A stretch of DNA of 64,000 bases, taken from Promicromonospora thailandica. GTDB lineage: Bacteria > Actinomycetota > Actinomycetes > Actinomycetales > Cellulomonadaceae. Below are positions 17,692 to 27,455 of this stretch, one piece after another; the first letter of the stretch is position 1; each line of letters begins with the position of its first letter. Both the position numbers and the translations under genes were made by a program. Under the pieces are notes generated by a model, which did no database searches, was not told where the DNA came from, and saw nothing but the letters and a program-made list of their open reading frames with translations. Location of the stretch: NCBI RefSeq assembly GCF_024171955.1, contig NZ_JAMTCS010000006.1:1-64000 (forward strand). Reading direction: 5' to 3'.

Positions 17692-17754
17692 CGTTGAGTG
17701 CGGGATCTTCGCCCTTCTTCGTGGGCCGGAAGGGCGAAGATCCCGCACTCAGCG
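17692..17754. repeat. 63-bp palindromic element, family B copy 1
   Basis: Arms of 25 bp (17692-17716 with 17730-17754; one G-T pair) flank a 13-nt loop CTTCGTGGGCCGG. It fills almost the whole 69-bp gap between the stops of two convergent genes and probably terminates both. The sister copy is at 21050-21112. Confidence 0.9.
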
Positions 17755-17755
17755 G

Positions 17756-19069
17756 TCACCAGTTCGGGGTGACCCCGGGGAGGTGGCGGGGGAGTGCGAC
17801 GTTCTTCGGGTGGAAGACGTACGTCAGCCCGTCGGTCGACGTCTGCCACACCCGCTCGAAGTTCTCCCGCGTGTAGACGACCCGCACCGCCTCGTTGCTC
17901 GGCTTGTTCGGGTCGTTGATGACCGGGTCGCCGTCAGCCGTGAACCCGCGCAGCACCACCAGGTGGCCGTTGGTCCCGTACCCGGCCTCCGGCATCTCCT
18001 CCTCCTCGAAGTTGATGGAGAAGACCAGCGGGATGCCGGCCGCCACGAACCTCTCCGCCTCCGCGAGGGAGCGTAGCCGCGTCACGAACGTCTCCAGCCC
18101 GAACCGGCTCGCGTAGGCCGCGTTGAACGGCCAGTTGCCCGCGCCCTCGTACGTGTGGTCCCACGTGTTCATGGCCGCGTAGTCGACCTGCGGGTCGCCG
18201 TTCGGGGCCTCGATGCCCTCCAGCTCGGCAGGCGGCACCTCGCGCCCGTAGGAGTAGATCACCATGGTGGACGACGTCGGCGAGCACCACACCTGGCCGC
18301 CGCCCCCGAACTCGGGGTACTCGCCGCGGTGGATGTTCTGGCTGAGCTGCGGTACGTCGAGCACGGTCTCCCGGCGTAGCGTGAAGTCGCTCGTGCCCGG
18401 GTAGTGCGTGTCCGGCAGGTACTCGTTGGTCATGGTGCGCACCGCGTCGAGGCGCGGGGACTTCCGGCCGTCTTCCGGGCGGTACAGCGTGACCCGCGTC
18501 TGGAACGCGTCCGGCTCGTGCCCGGACTTCGCGACGTACGTGTCGGTGAACAGGTACGCGTCCTCGTCGGTCTGCCCGTTCACCGAGGTGCGGTGGATGT
18601 CGCCAACGCCCCGCTCGGGCGTGTAGTCGTCGCCCGACGCCCAGCGGCCCATCACGAACCACTTCGTCCAGACGCCGTCGGCCTTCCGGCCGCGGAACTC
18701 GACCTCGACCCACGTGCCCGTGGGCGTGTCGGCGTTCCAGGAGGTCACGGACTCGTCGATCGCGTACCCGGCCTCGACCACGGGCGACGTCCACCGGCCC
18801 GTCTCGTAGCGCACCGGGGACCCGTCGCCGAACGGGTCGGTGTACTCGACGACCTCGCCGCCGCCGCGCAGCACCAGGCCGCCGTGCGCACCCGGCCGGA
18901 GGTTGGTGGTCGTGCCCGCGCGCAGCTCCCGCACCCCGTCCCACGCGGTGAGCGTGATCCGGTTGTCCGACGCCGGTGCGGCACCCGCCGCAACCCCTGC
19001 CTGTATCACGAGCGCCCCCGTCGTCATCAGCGCGAACACCGTGGTCCGCAGCCTTCCCCTTGTCGACAT
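17756..19069 (-). CDS. Secreted C39-family cysteine peptidase
   Basis: The 437-residue protein has a signal peptide (about residues 1-30, ending GVAAGAAPA). Its N-terminal half is a beta-rich region of unknown function. The C-terminal papain-like C39 domain has the nucleophile in GGGQVWCSPTSSTM, the histidine in YGTNGHLVVLRGF and the third residue in VINDPNKPS. Such free-standing C39 proteins are extracellular peptidases, not attached to an ABC exporter as in bacteriocin systems. GGAGG lies 9 nt before the ATG. It diverges from thiC. Confidence 0.85.
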   Translation of the reverse strand: MSTRGRLRTTVFALMTTGALVIQAGVAAGAAPASDNRITLTAWDGVRELRAGTTTNLRPGAHGGLVLRGGGEVVEYTDPFGDGSPVRYETGRWTSPVVEAGYAIDESVTSWNADTPTGTWVEVEFRGRKADGVWTKWFVMGRWASGDDYTPERGVGDIHRTSVNGQTDEDAYLFTDTYVAKSGHEPDAFQTRVTLYRPEDGRKSPRLDAVRTMTNEYLPDTHYPGTSDFTLRRETVLDVPQLSQNIHRGEYPEFGGGGQVWCSPTSSTMVIYSYGREVPPAELEGIEAPNGDPQVDYAAMNTWDHTYEGAGNWPFNAAYASRFGLETFVTRLRSLAEAERFVAAGIPLVFSINFEEEEMPEAGYGTNGHLVVLRGFTADGDPVINDPNKPSNEAVRVVYTRENFERVWQTSTDGLTYVFHPKNVALPRHLPGVTPNW

Positions 19070-19210
19070 GCCTGCCTCCGTGTCCCCGGCCCACGTCGGT
19101 GTGAACCAGCCGTTGACCTTCTTTACCAGAGGGACGGCCCCGGCAGAAGTGTTGTGCCCCCACCTGAAACGGGCCGAGACGTACGCCGGTCGGCGGTGCT
19201 ACCGTCGTCG

Positions 19211-21044
<1,834 letters not shown>

Positions 21045-21049
21045 CCCCT

Positions 21050-21112
21050 CGCTGAGTGCGGGATCTTCGCCCTCTTTCGTGTGCCAGGAGGGCGAAGATC
21101 CCGCACTCAGCG
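21050..21112. repeat. 63-bp palindromic element, family B copy 2
   Basis: Perfect 25-bp arms (21050-21074 with 21088-21112) flank a 13-nt loop TTTCGTGTGCCAG. It lies at the convergent thiC/LacI junction, and its right arm supplies the final CGC-TGA (Arg-stop) of the LacI gene. Compared with copy 1 the arm-tip pair is changed on both sides. Confidence 0.92.
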
Positions 21113-22240
21113 GGCGGGGTCGGTGAGGTCCGGGACCGGGCCCGTCGTCGTGCCCTCGACCAGGCTCACCGGGAGGGTCACCGACTCCGGCTCCTCGCCC
21201 GCGAGCAGGGCGACCACCGCCAGGCCCAGCGCCCGGCCCTTCTCGACCAGCGGCTGGTGCACGCTGGTGAGCACGTCGGGGGAGAGCCACGGCAGGTCGA
21301 GCCCGTCGAACCCGGCCACCGACACGTCCTCGGGCACGCGCAGGCCGAGCTCCCGGGCGGCGATCACGGCGCCGGCGGCCAGCAGGTCGGAGTGCGCGAC
21401 GATCGCCGTGGGGCGGTCGCGCGCCGGCGCCCACTCGGACAGGATCTCGGTCGCGGCGTCGCGGCCGTGCTCCACCAGCGAGGCGGGCGTCTCCCACGAC
21501 ATGACCGGCTCCACGACGTCGCGCACGCCCGCCAGCCGGTTGCGGGTCGGGGTGCGCTCGACGGCGGCGAGACGGTCGGCGTCGACCAGCCCGGACCGCT
21601 CGTCGCGGCCGAACGGCAGCGTGATCTCGGCGATGCGGGTGTGCCCGAGCTCGACCAGGTGGCGCACCGCCTCGGCCGCCCCGTGGCGGTCCTCGACGCC
21701 GACCACGGGCACGCCGGGCACGTCCTGACCCTCGCCGATCACGACGGGCACGCCGCGGCGCTGCAGCGCCGCGAGGTTCGGGTCGTCGGGCAGCGTGCCC
21801 CACACGAGCACGGCCACGTCCATGGCCGCGGCCTCGACCAGCGGGTCGACGGCGGCGGGCAGGCCCGCACCGGCCGCGAGCCCCACCGACTGCGCGGTCG
21901 AGCCCTGCGGCATGCCCGGGATGAGCAGCACGCCGAGCCCCTGCTCACCGATGGCGGACACCAGGCCGTGCAGCACCTGCGTCGACACCGGGTCCCGGAA
22001 CGACCGGCCGAGCTGGTCGCCGATCACGACGCCGACGATCCCGGAGCGGCCCGACCGGAGCTGGCGGCCCAGCGGGTTCGGCCCGGAGTAGTCCAGCTCG
22101 CGCGCCGCGGCCAGCACCTTCTCCCGCGTCTCCGGCGTGATGGGGCCGGCGCCGGAGAAGGCGAGCGATGCGGTGGAGACGGACACGCCTGCCAGCTCGG
22201 CGACCCGCGCGAGGGTCGGTCGTACGTTCTGGCGGGTCAT
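21107..22240 (-). CDS. LacI-family transcriptional regulator
   Basis: The 377-residue repressor has the N-terminal helix-turn-helix and hinge (PTLARVAELAGVSVSTAS, then REKVLAAARELDYSGPN) and a periplasmic-binding-protein-like effector domain. AAGGA lies 7 nt before the ATG. It diverges from an MFS transporter gene across a 90-bp region containing the short dyad CTGGGA-CCA-TCCCAG, so it probably controls that transporter. The effector is likely a sugar or related metabolite, but nothing in the window identifies it. Its stop codon is contributed by a palindromic element. Confidence 0.92.
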   Translation of the reverse strand: MTRQNVRPTLARVAELAGVSVSTASLAFSGAGPITPETREKVLAAARELDYSGPNPLGRQLRSGRSGIVGVVIGDQLGRSFRDPVSTQVLHGLVSAIGEQGLGVLLIPGMPQGSTAQSVGLAAGAGLPAAVDPLVEAAAMDVAVLVWGTLPDDPNLAALQRRGVPVVIGEGQDVPGVPVVGVEDRHGAAEAVRHLVELGHTRIAEITLPFGRDERSGLVDADRLAAVERTPTRNRLAGVRDVVEPVMSWETPASLVEHGRDAATEILSEWAPARDRPTAIVAHSDLLAAGAVIAARELGLRVPEDVSVAGFDGLDLPWLSPDVLTSVHQPLVEKGRALGLAVVALLAGEEPESVTLPVSLVEGTTTGPVPDLTDPAR

Positions 22241-22271
22241 CGTGGTTCCTTCTCTCGCCTCACGGAATCTG

Positions 22272-22286
22272 CTGGGACCATCCCAG
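22272..22286. promoter_or_regulatory. Candidate LacI-type operator
   Basis: The inverted repeat CTGGGA-CCA-TCCCAG lies in the divergent LacI/MFS promoter region. LacI operators usually have an even, CG-centred dyad, so this odd-spaced repeat is only a candidate. Confidence 0.35.
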
Positions 22287-22330
22287 GTTGTGGCTTACGG
22301 TCGGGAGATTCAATCGCACCAAGGAGTTCC

Positions 22331-23569
22331 GTGCCTACTGCACACGCCGCCGCCCGTGCCGTCTTCGTCGTCTTCGCCGCCAGCGGCTTCGCGTTCGCGA
22401 GCTGGGCCTCCCGCCTCCCGGCGGTACGCGACGGCCTCTCGTTCTCGGAGCAGGACATGGGCCTGCTGCTGCTCACCGGGTCCATCGGGTCGGTCGCCGC
22501 GATCCCGTTGTCGGGGCTGGTCGCCGAGCGGATCGGCACGGCGCGGACCGTGCTCTCCTTCGCCGGTGTGCTCGTGGTCGGTCTGACCGTCGCCGGGTTC
22601 GGCGTCGCGCTGGGGGAGCACCTCGCCGTGCGGCTCGGCCTCGTCCTGTTCGGCGTCGGGGCCGGGGTGTGGGACGCGGCGATGAACCTCGAGGGCGCGG
22701 CGGTCGAGCAGCGGCTCGGCCGCGCCGTGATGCCCGTCTTCCACGCCGGGTTCTCGTTCGGCACGGTGCTCGGTGCGGGCATCGGGGCCCTCGTGGCCAC
22801 GCTCGGCGTCCCCGTGCTCTGGCACGTCGTCGCAGCGGGGGTCCTCGCGCTCGGCTCCGTCCTGGTCGCCATCCGCTACTTCTCGCCGACGGTGGTCGCG
22901 GCAGCGGTGCCCGACGGTGCGGCCGTGGGCACGGACGGCGCCGACCCGGCCGCGGTGACGCCACCGCCGTCCGGCGTCGCGGGCCTGCTCGCGGCCTGGC
23001 GGGAGCCGCGGACCCTGGCGATCGGTCTCGTGGTGCTCGCGTCCGCGCTCACCGAGGGCGTCGCGAACGACTGGGTGAGCCTCGCGGTCGTGGACGGGTT
23101 CGGCACCTCCGACGGCACGGGCGCCGTCGGCCTCGCGGTCTTCCTCACCGCCATGACGACGGCGCGGCTGGCCGGCACCCGGGCGATCGACCGGTTCGGA
23201 CGGGTGCCGGTGCTGGTGCTCTCCGCGCTGCTGGCGTTCGTGGGCGTGCTGACGTTCGCGCTGGTGCCGTTCCTGTGGCTCGCGCTGGTGGGCGTCGCGC
23301 TGTGGGGGCTGGGCGCCGCGATGGGCTTCCCGATGGGCATGAGCGCGGCGTCCGACGACCCGAGGCGCGCCGCCATGCGCGTGGCCGCGGTCTCGACCAT
23401 CGCGTACACGGCGTTCTTCGTGGGGCCGCCGCTGATCGGGTTCGTCGCGCACAGCACCGGCTACCGCCTCGCGGTGCTCGTGCTCCTCGTCCCGATGGTG
23501 CTCGGTCTGGCCGTGGCCCGCTCGGTGCGGCCGCTGCCGTCGGCGGCGGGTGTGCAGCGGCGGGTGTGA
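22331..23569 (+). CDS. MFS transporter (YbjJ/fucose-permease-like)
   Basis: The 412-residue protein has about 12 membrane helices, with a repeated RLPAVRDGLSFSEQDMG-type opening and an MFS motif in each half (AERIGTARTVL, RFGRVPVLVL). The start is GTG 22331 with AAGGAG 4-9 nt upstream. Longer in-frame extensions overlap the divergent LacI gene and are rejected. It is probably regulated by that LacI protein. The last codons and the stop fall in a 14-bp tandem repeat (23543-23584). Confidence 0.85.
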   Translation: MPTAHAAARAVFVVFAASGFAFASWASRLPAVRDGLSFSEQDMGLLLLTGSIGSVAAIPLSGLVAERIGTARTVLSFAGVLVVGLTVAGFGVALGEHLAVRLGLVLFGVGAGVWDAAMNLEGAAVEQRLGRAVMPVFHAGFSFGTVLGAGIGALVATLGVPVLWHVVAAGVLALGSVLVAIRYFSPTVVAAAVPDGAAVGTDGADPAAVTPPPSGVAGLLAAWREPRTLAIGLVVLASALTEGVANDWVSLAVVDGFGTSDGTGAVGLAVFLTAMTTARLAGTRAIDRFGRVPVLVLSALLAFVGVLTFALVPFLWLALVGVALWGLGAAMGFPMGMSAASDDPRRAAMRVAAVSTIAYTAFFVGPPLIGFVAHSTGYRLAVLVLLVPMVLGLAVARSVRPLPSAAGVQRRV

Positions 23570-23584
23570 AGCGGTGGGTGTGAA
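23543..23584 (+). repeat. 14-bp tandem repeat spanning a stop codon
   Basis: Three adjacent units (GCGGCGGGTGTGCA, GCGGCGGGTGTGAA, GCGGTGGGTGTGAA) span the end of the MFS gene. The TGA stop is in unit 2. The unit is not a multiple of three. Confidence 0.9.
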
Positions 23585-23748
23585 GAGGTAGTGCAGGGAC
23601 GGGCGCCGGCCTCGGCGCAGGCCAGGCCCGTCAGCGCGAGCATTGAACACGTCTGCCGCCCCCGGAAGGTTCCAGATCTGACAGACATCACCCACGCCAT
23701 GTCGAAGATGTGCACAAATCCAACGCGTCAGGTAGATAGGCTTGCACG

Positions 23749-24942
23749 GTGAGCCCATACCCGGCAGACACCGTCCAGGCGCAAGCGGTGGCCCCCAGCC
23801 TCGCCGACCTCACCACGCTCCGAGTGGGTGGCCCGGCCGCCTCGTTCGTCGAGGCGGAGGAGGAAGCAGCCCTGATCGACGCCGTGAGCGCCGCCGACGA
23901 CGCCGGCGTGCCGCTGCTGGTCGTGGGCGGCGGGTCGAACCTGCTGGTGGCGGACGAGGGCTTCGACGGCGTGGTCGTGCGCGACGCTCGCTCGGGGATC
24001 ACCGTCGAGTCGGTCGACACCTGCGGCGGCGCCGTGGTGAGCGCCTCGGCCGGGCAGAACTGGGACGAGCTCGTGGCGCGCGCCGTCCACGAGGGCTGGG
24101 TCGGCGTGGAGTCGCTGTCGGGCATCCCGGGCACGGTCGGCGCCGCCCCGGTGCAGAACATCGGCGCGTACGGCCAGGAGCTGTCGGGCGTGGTGTCGCT
24201 GGTGCGCACCTGGGACCGGGCGGAGCGCCGGGTACGCACGTTCGCGGTGGGGGAGCTGGGCTTCGGGTACCGCACCTCGCTGCTCAAGCGTTCGATGCAC
24301 AGCGAGGGGCGCGAGAGCGACCCGCTCGCCCCCTGGTACCCGTCGCCGCGGTACGTGGTGCTCAGCGTGCAGCTCCAGTTCCGGCTCGGCACGCTGTCCG
24401 CGCCCGTGGGCTACGGCGAGCTGGCCCGGCGCCTCGGGGTCGAGGTGGGCCAGCGGGCCCCGATGACGGACGTCCGCGAGACCGTGCTCGGCCTGCGCGG
24501 CGGCAAGGGCATGCTGCTCGACGATCCCGAGTTCGGCGCGGAGCCCGACCACGACCGCTGGAACTCCGGGTCGTTCTTCACCAACCCGGTCATCCCCGTG
24601 GAGCACCTGGAGCACCTGCCCGAGGACGCCCCGCGCTACCCCGTCCGCTCCTCGACGCCCGAGACGTCGACCGGCCCGAGCCTGGGCGCCGTCGACCCGG
24701 CGTTCGTCAAGACCAGCGCGGCATGGCTCATCGAGCGCGCCGGCTTCGCCAAGGGCTTCGGCCTGGCGGGGGAGCAGAGCCCCGCGCGGCTGTCGACCAA
24801 GCACACGCTCGCCATGACCAACCGGGGCGGTGCCCGGGCCGAGGACGTCGTCGCCCTCGCGCGCGCGGTCCGCGACGGGGTCCGCGACCGGTTCGGCGTC
24901 ACCCTGGTGCCGGAGACCGTCCTGGTGGGCGTCTCGCTCTGA
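23749..24942 (+). CDS. murB: UDP-N-acetylenolpyruvoylglucosamine reductase MurB
   Basis: The 397-residue cytoplasmic flavoenzyme reduces UDP-GlcNAc-enolpyruvate to UDP-MurNAc in peptidoglycan synthesis. The FAD-binding motifs VVGGGSNLLVADEGF and SGIPGTVGAAPVQNIGAYGQE and the C-terminal KHTLAMTNRGGA are present. The start is GTG 23749. There is no Shine-Dalgarno, and TAGGCT (a TANNNT -10 box) ends 7 nt upstream, so it may be leaderless. In many actinobacteria murB directly follows hadB; here about 8.4 kb separates them. Confidence 0.95.
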   Translation: MSPYPADTVQAQAVAPSLADLTTLRVGGPAASFVEAEEEAALIDAVSAADDAGVPLLVVGGGSNLLVADEGFDGVVVRDARSGITVESVDTCGGAVVSASAGQNWDELVARAVHEGWVGVESLSGIPGTVGAAPVQNIGAYGQELSGVVSLVRTWDRAERRVRTFAVGELGFGYRTSLLKRSMHSEGRESDPLAPWYPSPRYVVLSVQLQFRLGTLSAPVGYGELARRLGVEVGQRAPMTDVRETVLGLRGGKGMLLDDPEFGAEPDHDRWNSGSFFTNPVIPVEHLEHLPEDAPRYPVRSSTPETSTGPSLGAVDPAFVKTSAAWLIERAGFAKGFGLAGEQSPARLSTKHTLAMTNRGGARAEDVVALARAVRDGVRDRFGVTLVPETVLVGVSL

Positions 24943-24952
24943 CACCCCGCGC

Positions 24953-25000
24953 ACGTGTCGGACGCTCAGGCCACCCGGGTGACCTGAGCGTCTGACACGT
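24953..25000. repeat. 48-bp palindrome at a convergent junction (family C)
   Basis: Arms of 24 bp (24953-24976 with 24977-25000) pair with one G-T and one mismatch around a central ACCCGGGT. It lies between the stops of murB and the L,D-transpeptidase gene and is probably a bidirectional terminator. Confidence 0.85.
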
Positions 25001-25007
25001 CGGGAGG

Positions 25008-26066
25008 TCAGTAGACGACGACCGGGGTGCCCGAGGGCGCGCCCCAGGTGTCCCAGATCCAGTTCATCGCACTGTTCGACACCCGCACGCACCCGTGCGA
25101 CGCCGGGAACGCGGGCACCGACGCCGAGCCGTGCACGGCGATGCCGCCCGTGAAGAACTTCGGCCGCCACATGTCACCGAGCTCGAGCGTCGAGGAGTGC
25201 ATCCGGTTCACCTCGCGGTACACCGCGAACGAACCGCGCGGCGTGTACGCCGTGTAGGTCGCACCCTGCGCCTCGTACGTCTCCCCGTTGCCGGACGACG
25301 CGTTGATGACGCGCACGACCCGGCCGTCCTCGACGGCGAGCACGAGCTGCCGGTCGATGTCGATCTCGAGCACCTTGCCCGACGACGTCTGCGCCCGCGG
25401 CACCACGCCCCGGTCCGCGGCGTCGAGCGTCACGTCACCCACCACACCGTCGCGGTACAGCCCGCCGGCCTTCTGCAGCGCGAAGACGGCCTGCTGCGTC
25501 TCGCTGCCGAACTCGCCGTCGACCGAGGTCACGAAGTAGCCGAGGTCCTGCAGCCGCTGCTGCAGGTCGCCCACGCGCTCGCCCGACGAACCGAGCTGCA
25601 GGTGGTCGGGCTTCTCGGGCTCGTCGTCGCCCTTGTCGTCGCCGTTGTCGTCGCTCGTGCTGTCGCCCTCGTCCTGGCCCGTTCCGCCGTCCTCCGGCTT
25701 CTCGTCCTCGCCGGGGTCCTCGCTCGCCTCGTCGCCCGGCTCCTGGCCGGTGCCGTCGCCGCCCTCGTCCGTACCGTCGCCCGCGCTCTCGTCCGGGGTC
25801 GGCTCGTCGGTCCCGGGTTGGTCCGTGCCCGGCTCGTCCGTACCCGGCTCCTCGGTCCCCGGCTCGGCGCTCGGCGTGCTCGGCGCAGGCGAGCTGCTCC
25901 CGGTGGGCGCCGGCGAGCTGCTCGACGCCGCGTCGGTCGGCGGCTCCTCCTGGCCGCAGGCCGACAGCAGGCCCGCCGTCAGCGCGACCGCGCCGAGCGT
26001 GCCCATCACCCTCGTACCGACGACCCGGCCCGCACCACGGGCCGGCCTTGCGTGCATTACCCGCAT
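25008..26066 (-). CDS. L,D-transpeptidase lipoprotein (PG-binding and YkuD domains)
   Basis: The 352-residue protein has a lipobox LLSAC near residue 34. A linker of about 110 residues rich in Asp, Glu, Pro, Gly and Ser follows, then a peptidoglycan-binding helix bundle (LGSSGERVGDLQQRLQDLGY) and a YkuD domain with the catalytic motif ASHGCVRVS near the C-terminus. It forms 3-3 cross-links or anchors proteins on peptidoglycan. The start at 26066 is chosen because GAGGAGGAG lies 6 nt upstream. The long acidic linker probably lets the catalytic domain reach the wall from the membrane. Confidence 0.92.
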   Translation of the reverse strand: MRVMHARPARGAGRVVGTRVMGTLGAVALTAGLLSACGQEEPPTDAASSSSPAPTGSSSPAPSTPSAEPGTEEPGTDEPGTDQPGTDEPTPDESAGDGTDEGGDGTGQEPGDEASEDPGEDEKPEDGGTGQDEGDSTSDDNGDDKGDDEPEKPDHLQLGSSGERVGDLQQRLQDLGYFVTSVDGEFGSETQQAVFALQKAGGLYRDGVVGDVTLDAADRGVVPRAQTSSGKVLEIDIDRQLVLAVEDGRVVRVINASSGNGETYEAQGATYTAYTPRGSFAVYREVNRMHSSTLELGDMWRPKFFTGGIAVHGSASVPAFPASHGCVRVSNSAMNWIWDTWGAPSGTPVVVY

Positions 26067-26197
26067 CGTGACTCCTCCTCGGCCGCACCTTCTGGGGCGG
26101 TGCGGCACCACACCCACGAGACGACGTCGTCCCCTCGCGAGTGTCCTGTATCTCTAACTGACGCGCGGGCGCTCAGGATGGTTGGGCAGACCTTTCG

Positions 26198-27271
26198 TCA
26201 CCCAATCGTGACAGTGCCCCGGGCCGGGTGCGTGTCGACCGCGTCGGCCGGGTCGGGGGCCAGCAGCCACGCGTCGACCTCGGCCAGGAGCCGCGTCCTG
26301 GTGCTCTCCGACGCCCGGCTCGCCCGGATGGACGACGCCGCCAGCGCCGCGAGCTCGGTGTCCGTGAACCCGTGCGCCGTGCGCGCGATCTCGTACTGGT
26401 CCACGAGGCGCGACCCGAACAGGAGCGGGTCGTCCGCGCCGAGCGCCACCAGGGCGCCCGCGTCCACCAGGGTGCGCAACGGCACCTCGGACGCCTCCGC
26501 GTACACCCCCAGCCCGATGTTCGAACCAGGGTTGACCTCCAGCGCGACCCCGCGCTCCACGATGGCGGCGAGCACCCGCTCGTCCTCGGCCGCGCGCACG
26601 CCGTGCCCGATGCGGTCGGGCACGAGCTCCCGCATCACCTCGCCGATGTGGTCGGGGCCGAGCAGCTCACCCCCGTGCGGCACGGCGGCCAGCCCGGCCC
26701 GCCGTGCGATGTCGAACGCGGGCCCGAACTGCGACGTGTCCCCGCGCCGCTCGTCGTTCGACAGGCCGAAGCCCACCACGTCGCCCACACCGTCCCCCGC
26801 GTGGCGCGCCGCCAGCCGGGCGAGCGTGCGCGCGTCCAGCGGATGCTTCATGCGCGACGCCGCGACGATCACGCCCACCTCGATCCCGTGGGCGGCGCTC
26901 GCGACCCGCGCGGCGTCGATGACGATCTCGACGGCGGGGGTGATGCCGCCCACGAACGGGGCGTACGACGTGGGATCCACCTGGATCTCCAGGCGGCGGG
27001 AACCCTCGGCGGCGTCGTCGGCGGCCGCCTCGTCGACCAGGCGGCGCATGTCCGCCTCGGACCGCACGCACGCGCGGGCGGCGTCGTACAGGCGCTGGAA
27101 GCGGAACCAGCCGCGCTCCGTGGCGGGCAGGCGCAAGGGGTCGTTGTCGACGAGGGCCTCGGGCAGCCGGACGTTGTAGGCGGCGGCCATGTCCACGAGG
27201 GTCGGCACCCGCATGGATCCGGTGAAGTGCAGGTGGAGGTGCGCCTTGGGAAGACGTGCGAGGTCGCGCAT
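26198..27271 (-). CDS. add: Adenosine deaminase-like amidohydrolase
   Basis: The 357-residue TIM-barrel hydrolase of the ADA family has the metal motif HLHLHFTGSM at the N-terminus, the segment PHGGELLGPDHIGE, GHGVRA and, near residue 270, LGADDPLLFG with the second metal aspartate. It probably deaminates adenosine or a related purine nucleoside, and an aminodeoxyfutalosine-type role cannot be excluded. The start at ATG 27271 is preferred because the motif normally begins about 10 residues in. No strong Shine-Dalgarno is seen. It diverges from the kinase gene. Confidence 0.85.
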   Translation of the reverse strand: MRDLARLPKAHLHLHFTGSMRVPTLVDMAAAYNVRLPEALVDNDPLRLPATERGWFRFQRLYDAARACVRSEADMRRLVDEAAADDAAEGSRRLEIQVDPTSYAPFVGGITPAVEIVIDAARVASAAHGIEVGVIVAASRMKHPLDARTLARLAARHAGDGVGDVVGFGLSNDERRGDTSQFGPAFDIARRAGLAAVPHGGELLGPDHIGEVMRELVPDRIGHGVRAAEDERVLAAIVERGVALEVNPGSNIGLGVYAEASEVPLRTLVDAGALVALGADDPLLFGSRLVDQYEIARTAHGFTDTELAALAASSIRASRASESTRTRLLAEVDAWLLAPDPADAVDTHPARGTVTIG

Positions 27272-27350
27272 CTGCGTAGTCTGGCAAAGCGGAGGACCGG
27301 TGGCAGCCGCGATCGTGATACTCCGCACTACTCACACATCCCGCGTATCT

Positions 27351-27380
27351 TTGGTGCGCTCGCGCCCCGCTACGTATCCT
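27351..27380 (+). promoter_or_regulatory. Promoter of the leader peptide/kinase unit
   Basis: TTGGTG (27351-27356), an 18-bp spacer and TATCCT (27375-27380) form a good SigA-type promoter directed at the leader ORF and kinase. Confidence 0.6.
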
Positions 27381-27389
27381 GAGAAGGAC

Positions 27390-27455
27390 ATGCCCCAGAT
27401 AGCCGAAAAGACCGCTTCGCACGTTGCGCGACCACAGACACCGGTGAACCAGTGA
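27390..27455 (+). CDS. Putative 21-residue leader peptide
   Basis: ATG 27390 has GAGAAGGA 1-9 nt upstream and encodes MPQIAEKTASHVARPQTPVNQ. Its TGA (27453-27455) overlaps the kinase GTG start (27452) as GTGA. The kinase has no convincing Shine-Dalgarno of its own, so translation of the kinase may be coupled to this short ORF. No homologue is recognised. Confidence 0.5.
   Translation: MPQIAEKTASHVARPQTPVNQ

Noticed and set aside
22317-22325. Second short dyad before the MFS gene as operator
   Set aside because: The inverted repeats near the Shine-Dalgarno are only 4-bp arms, expected by chance.
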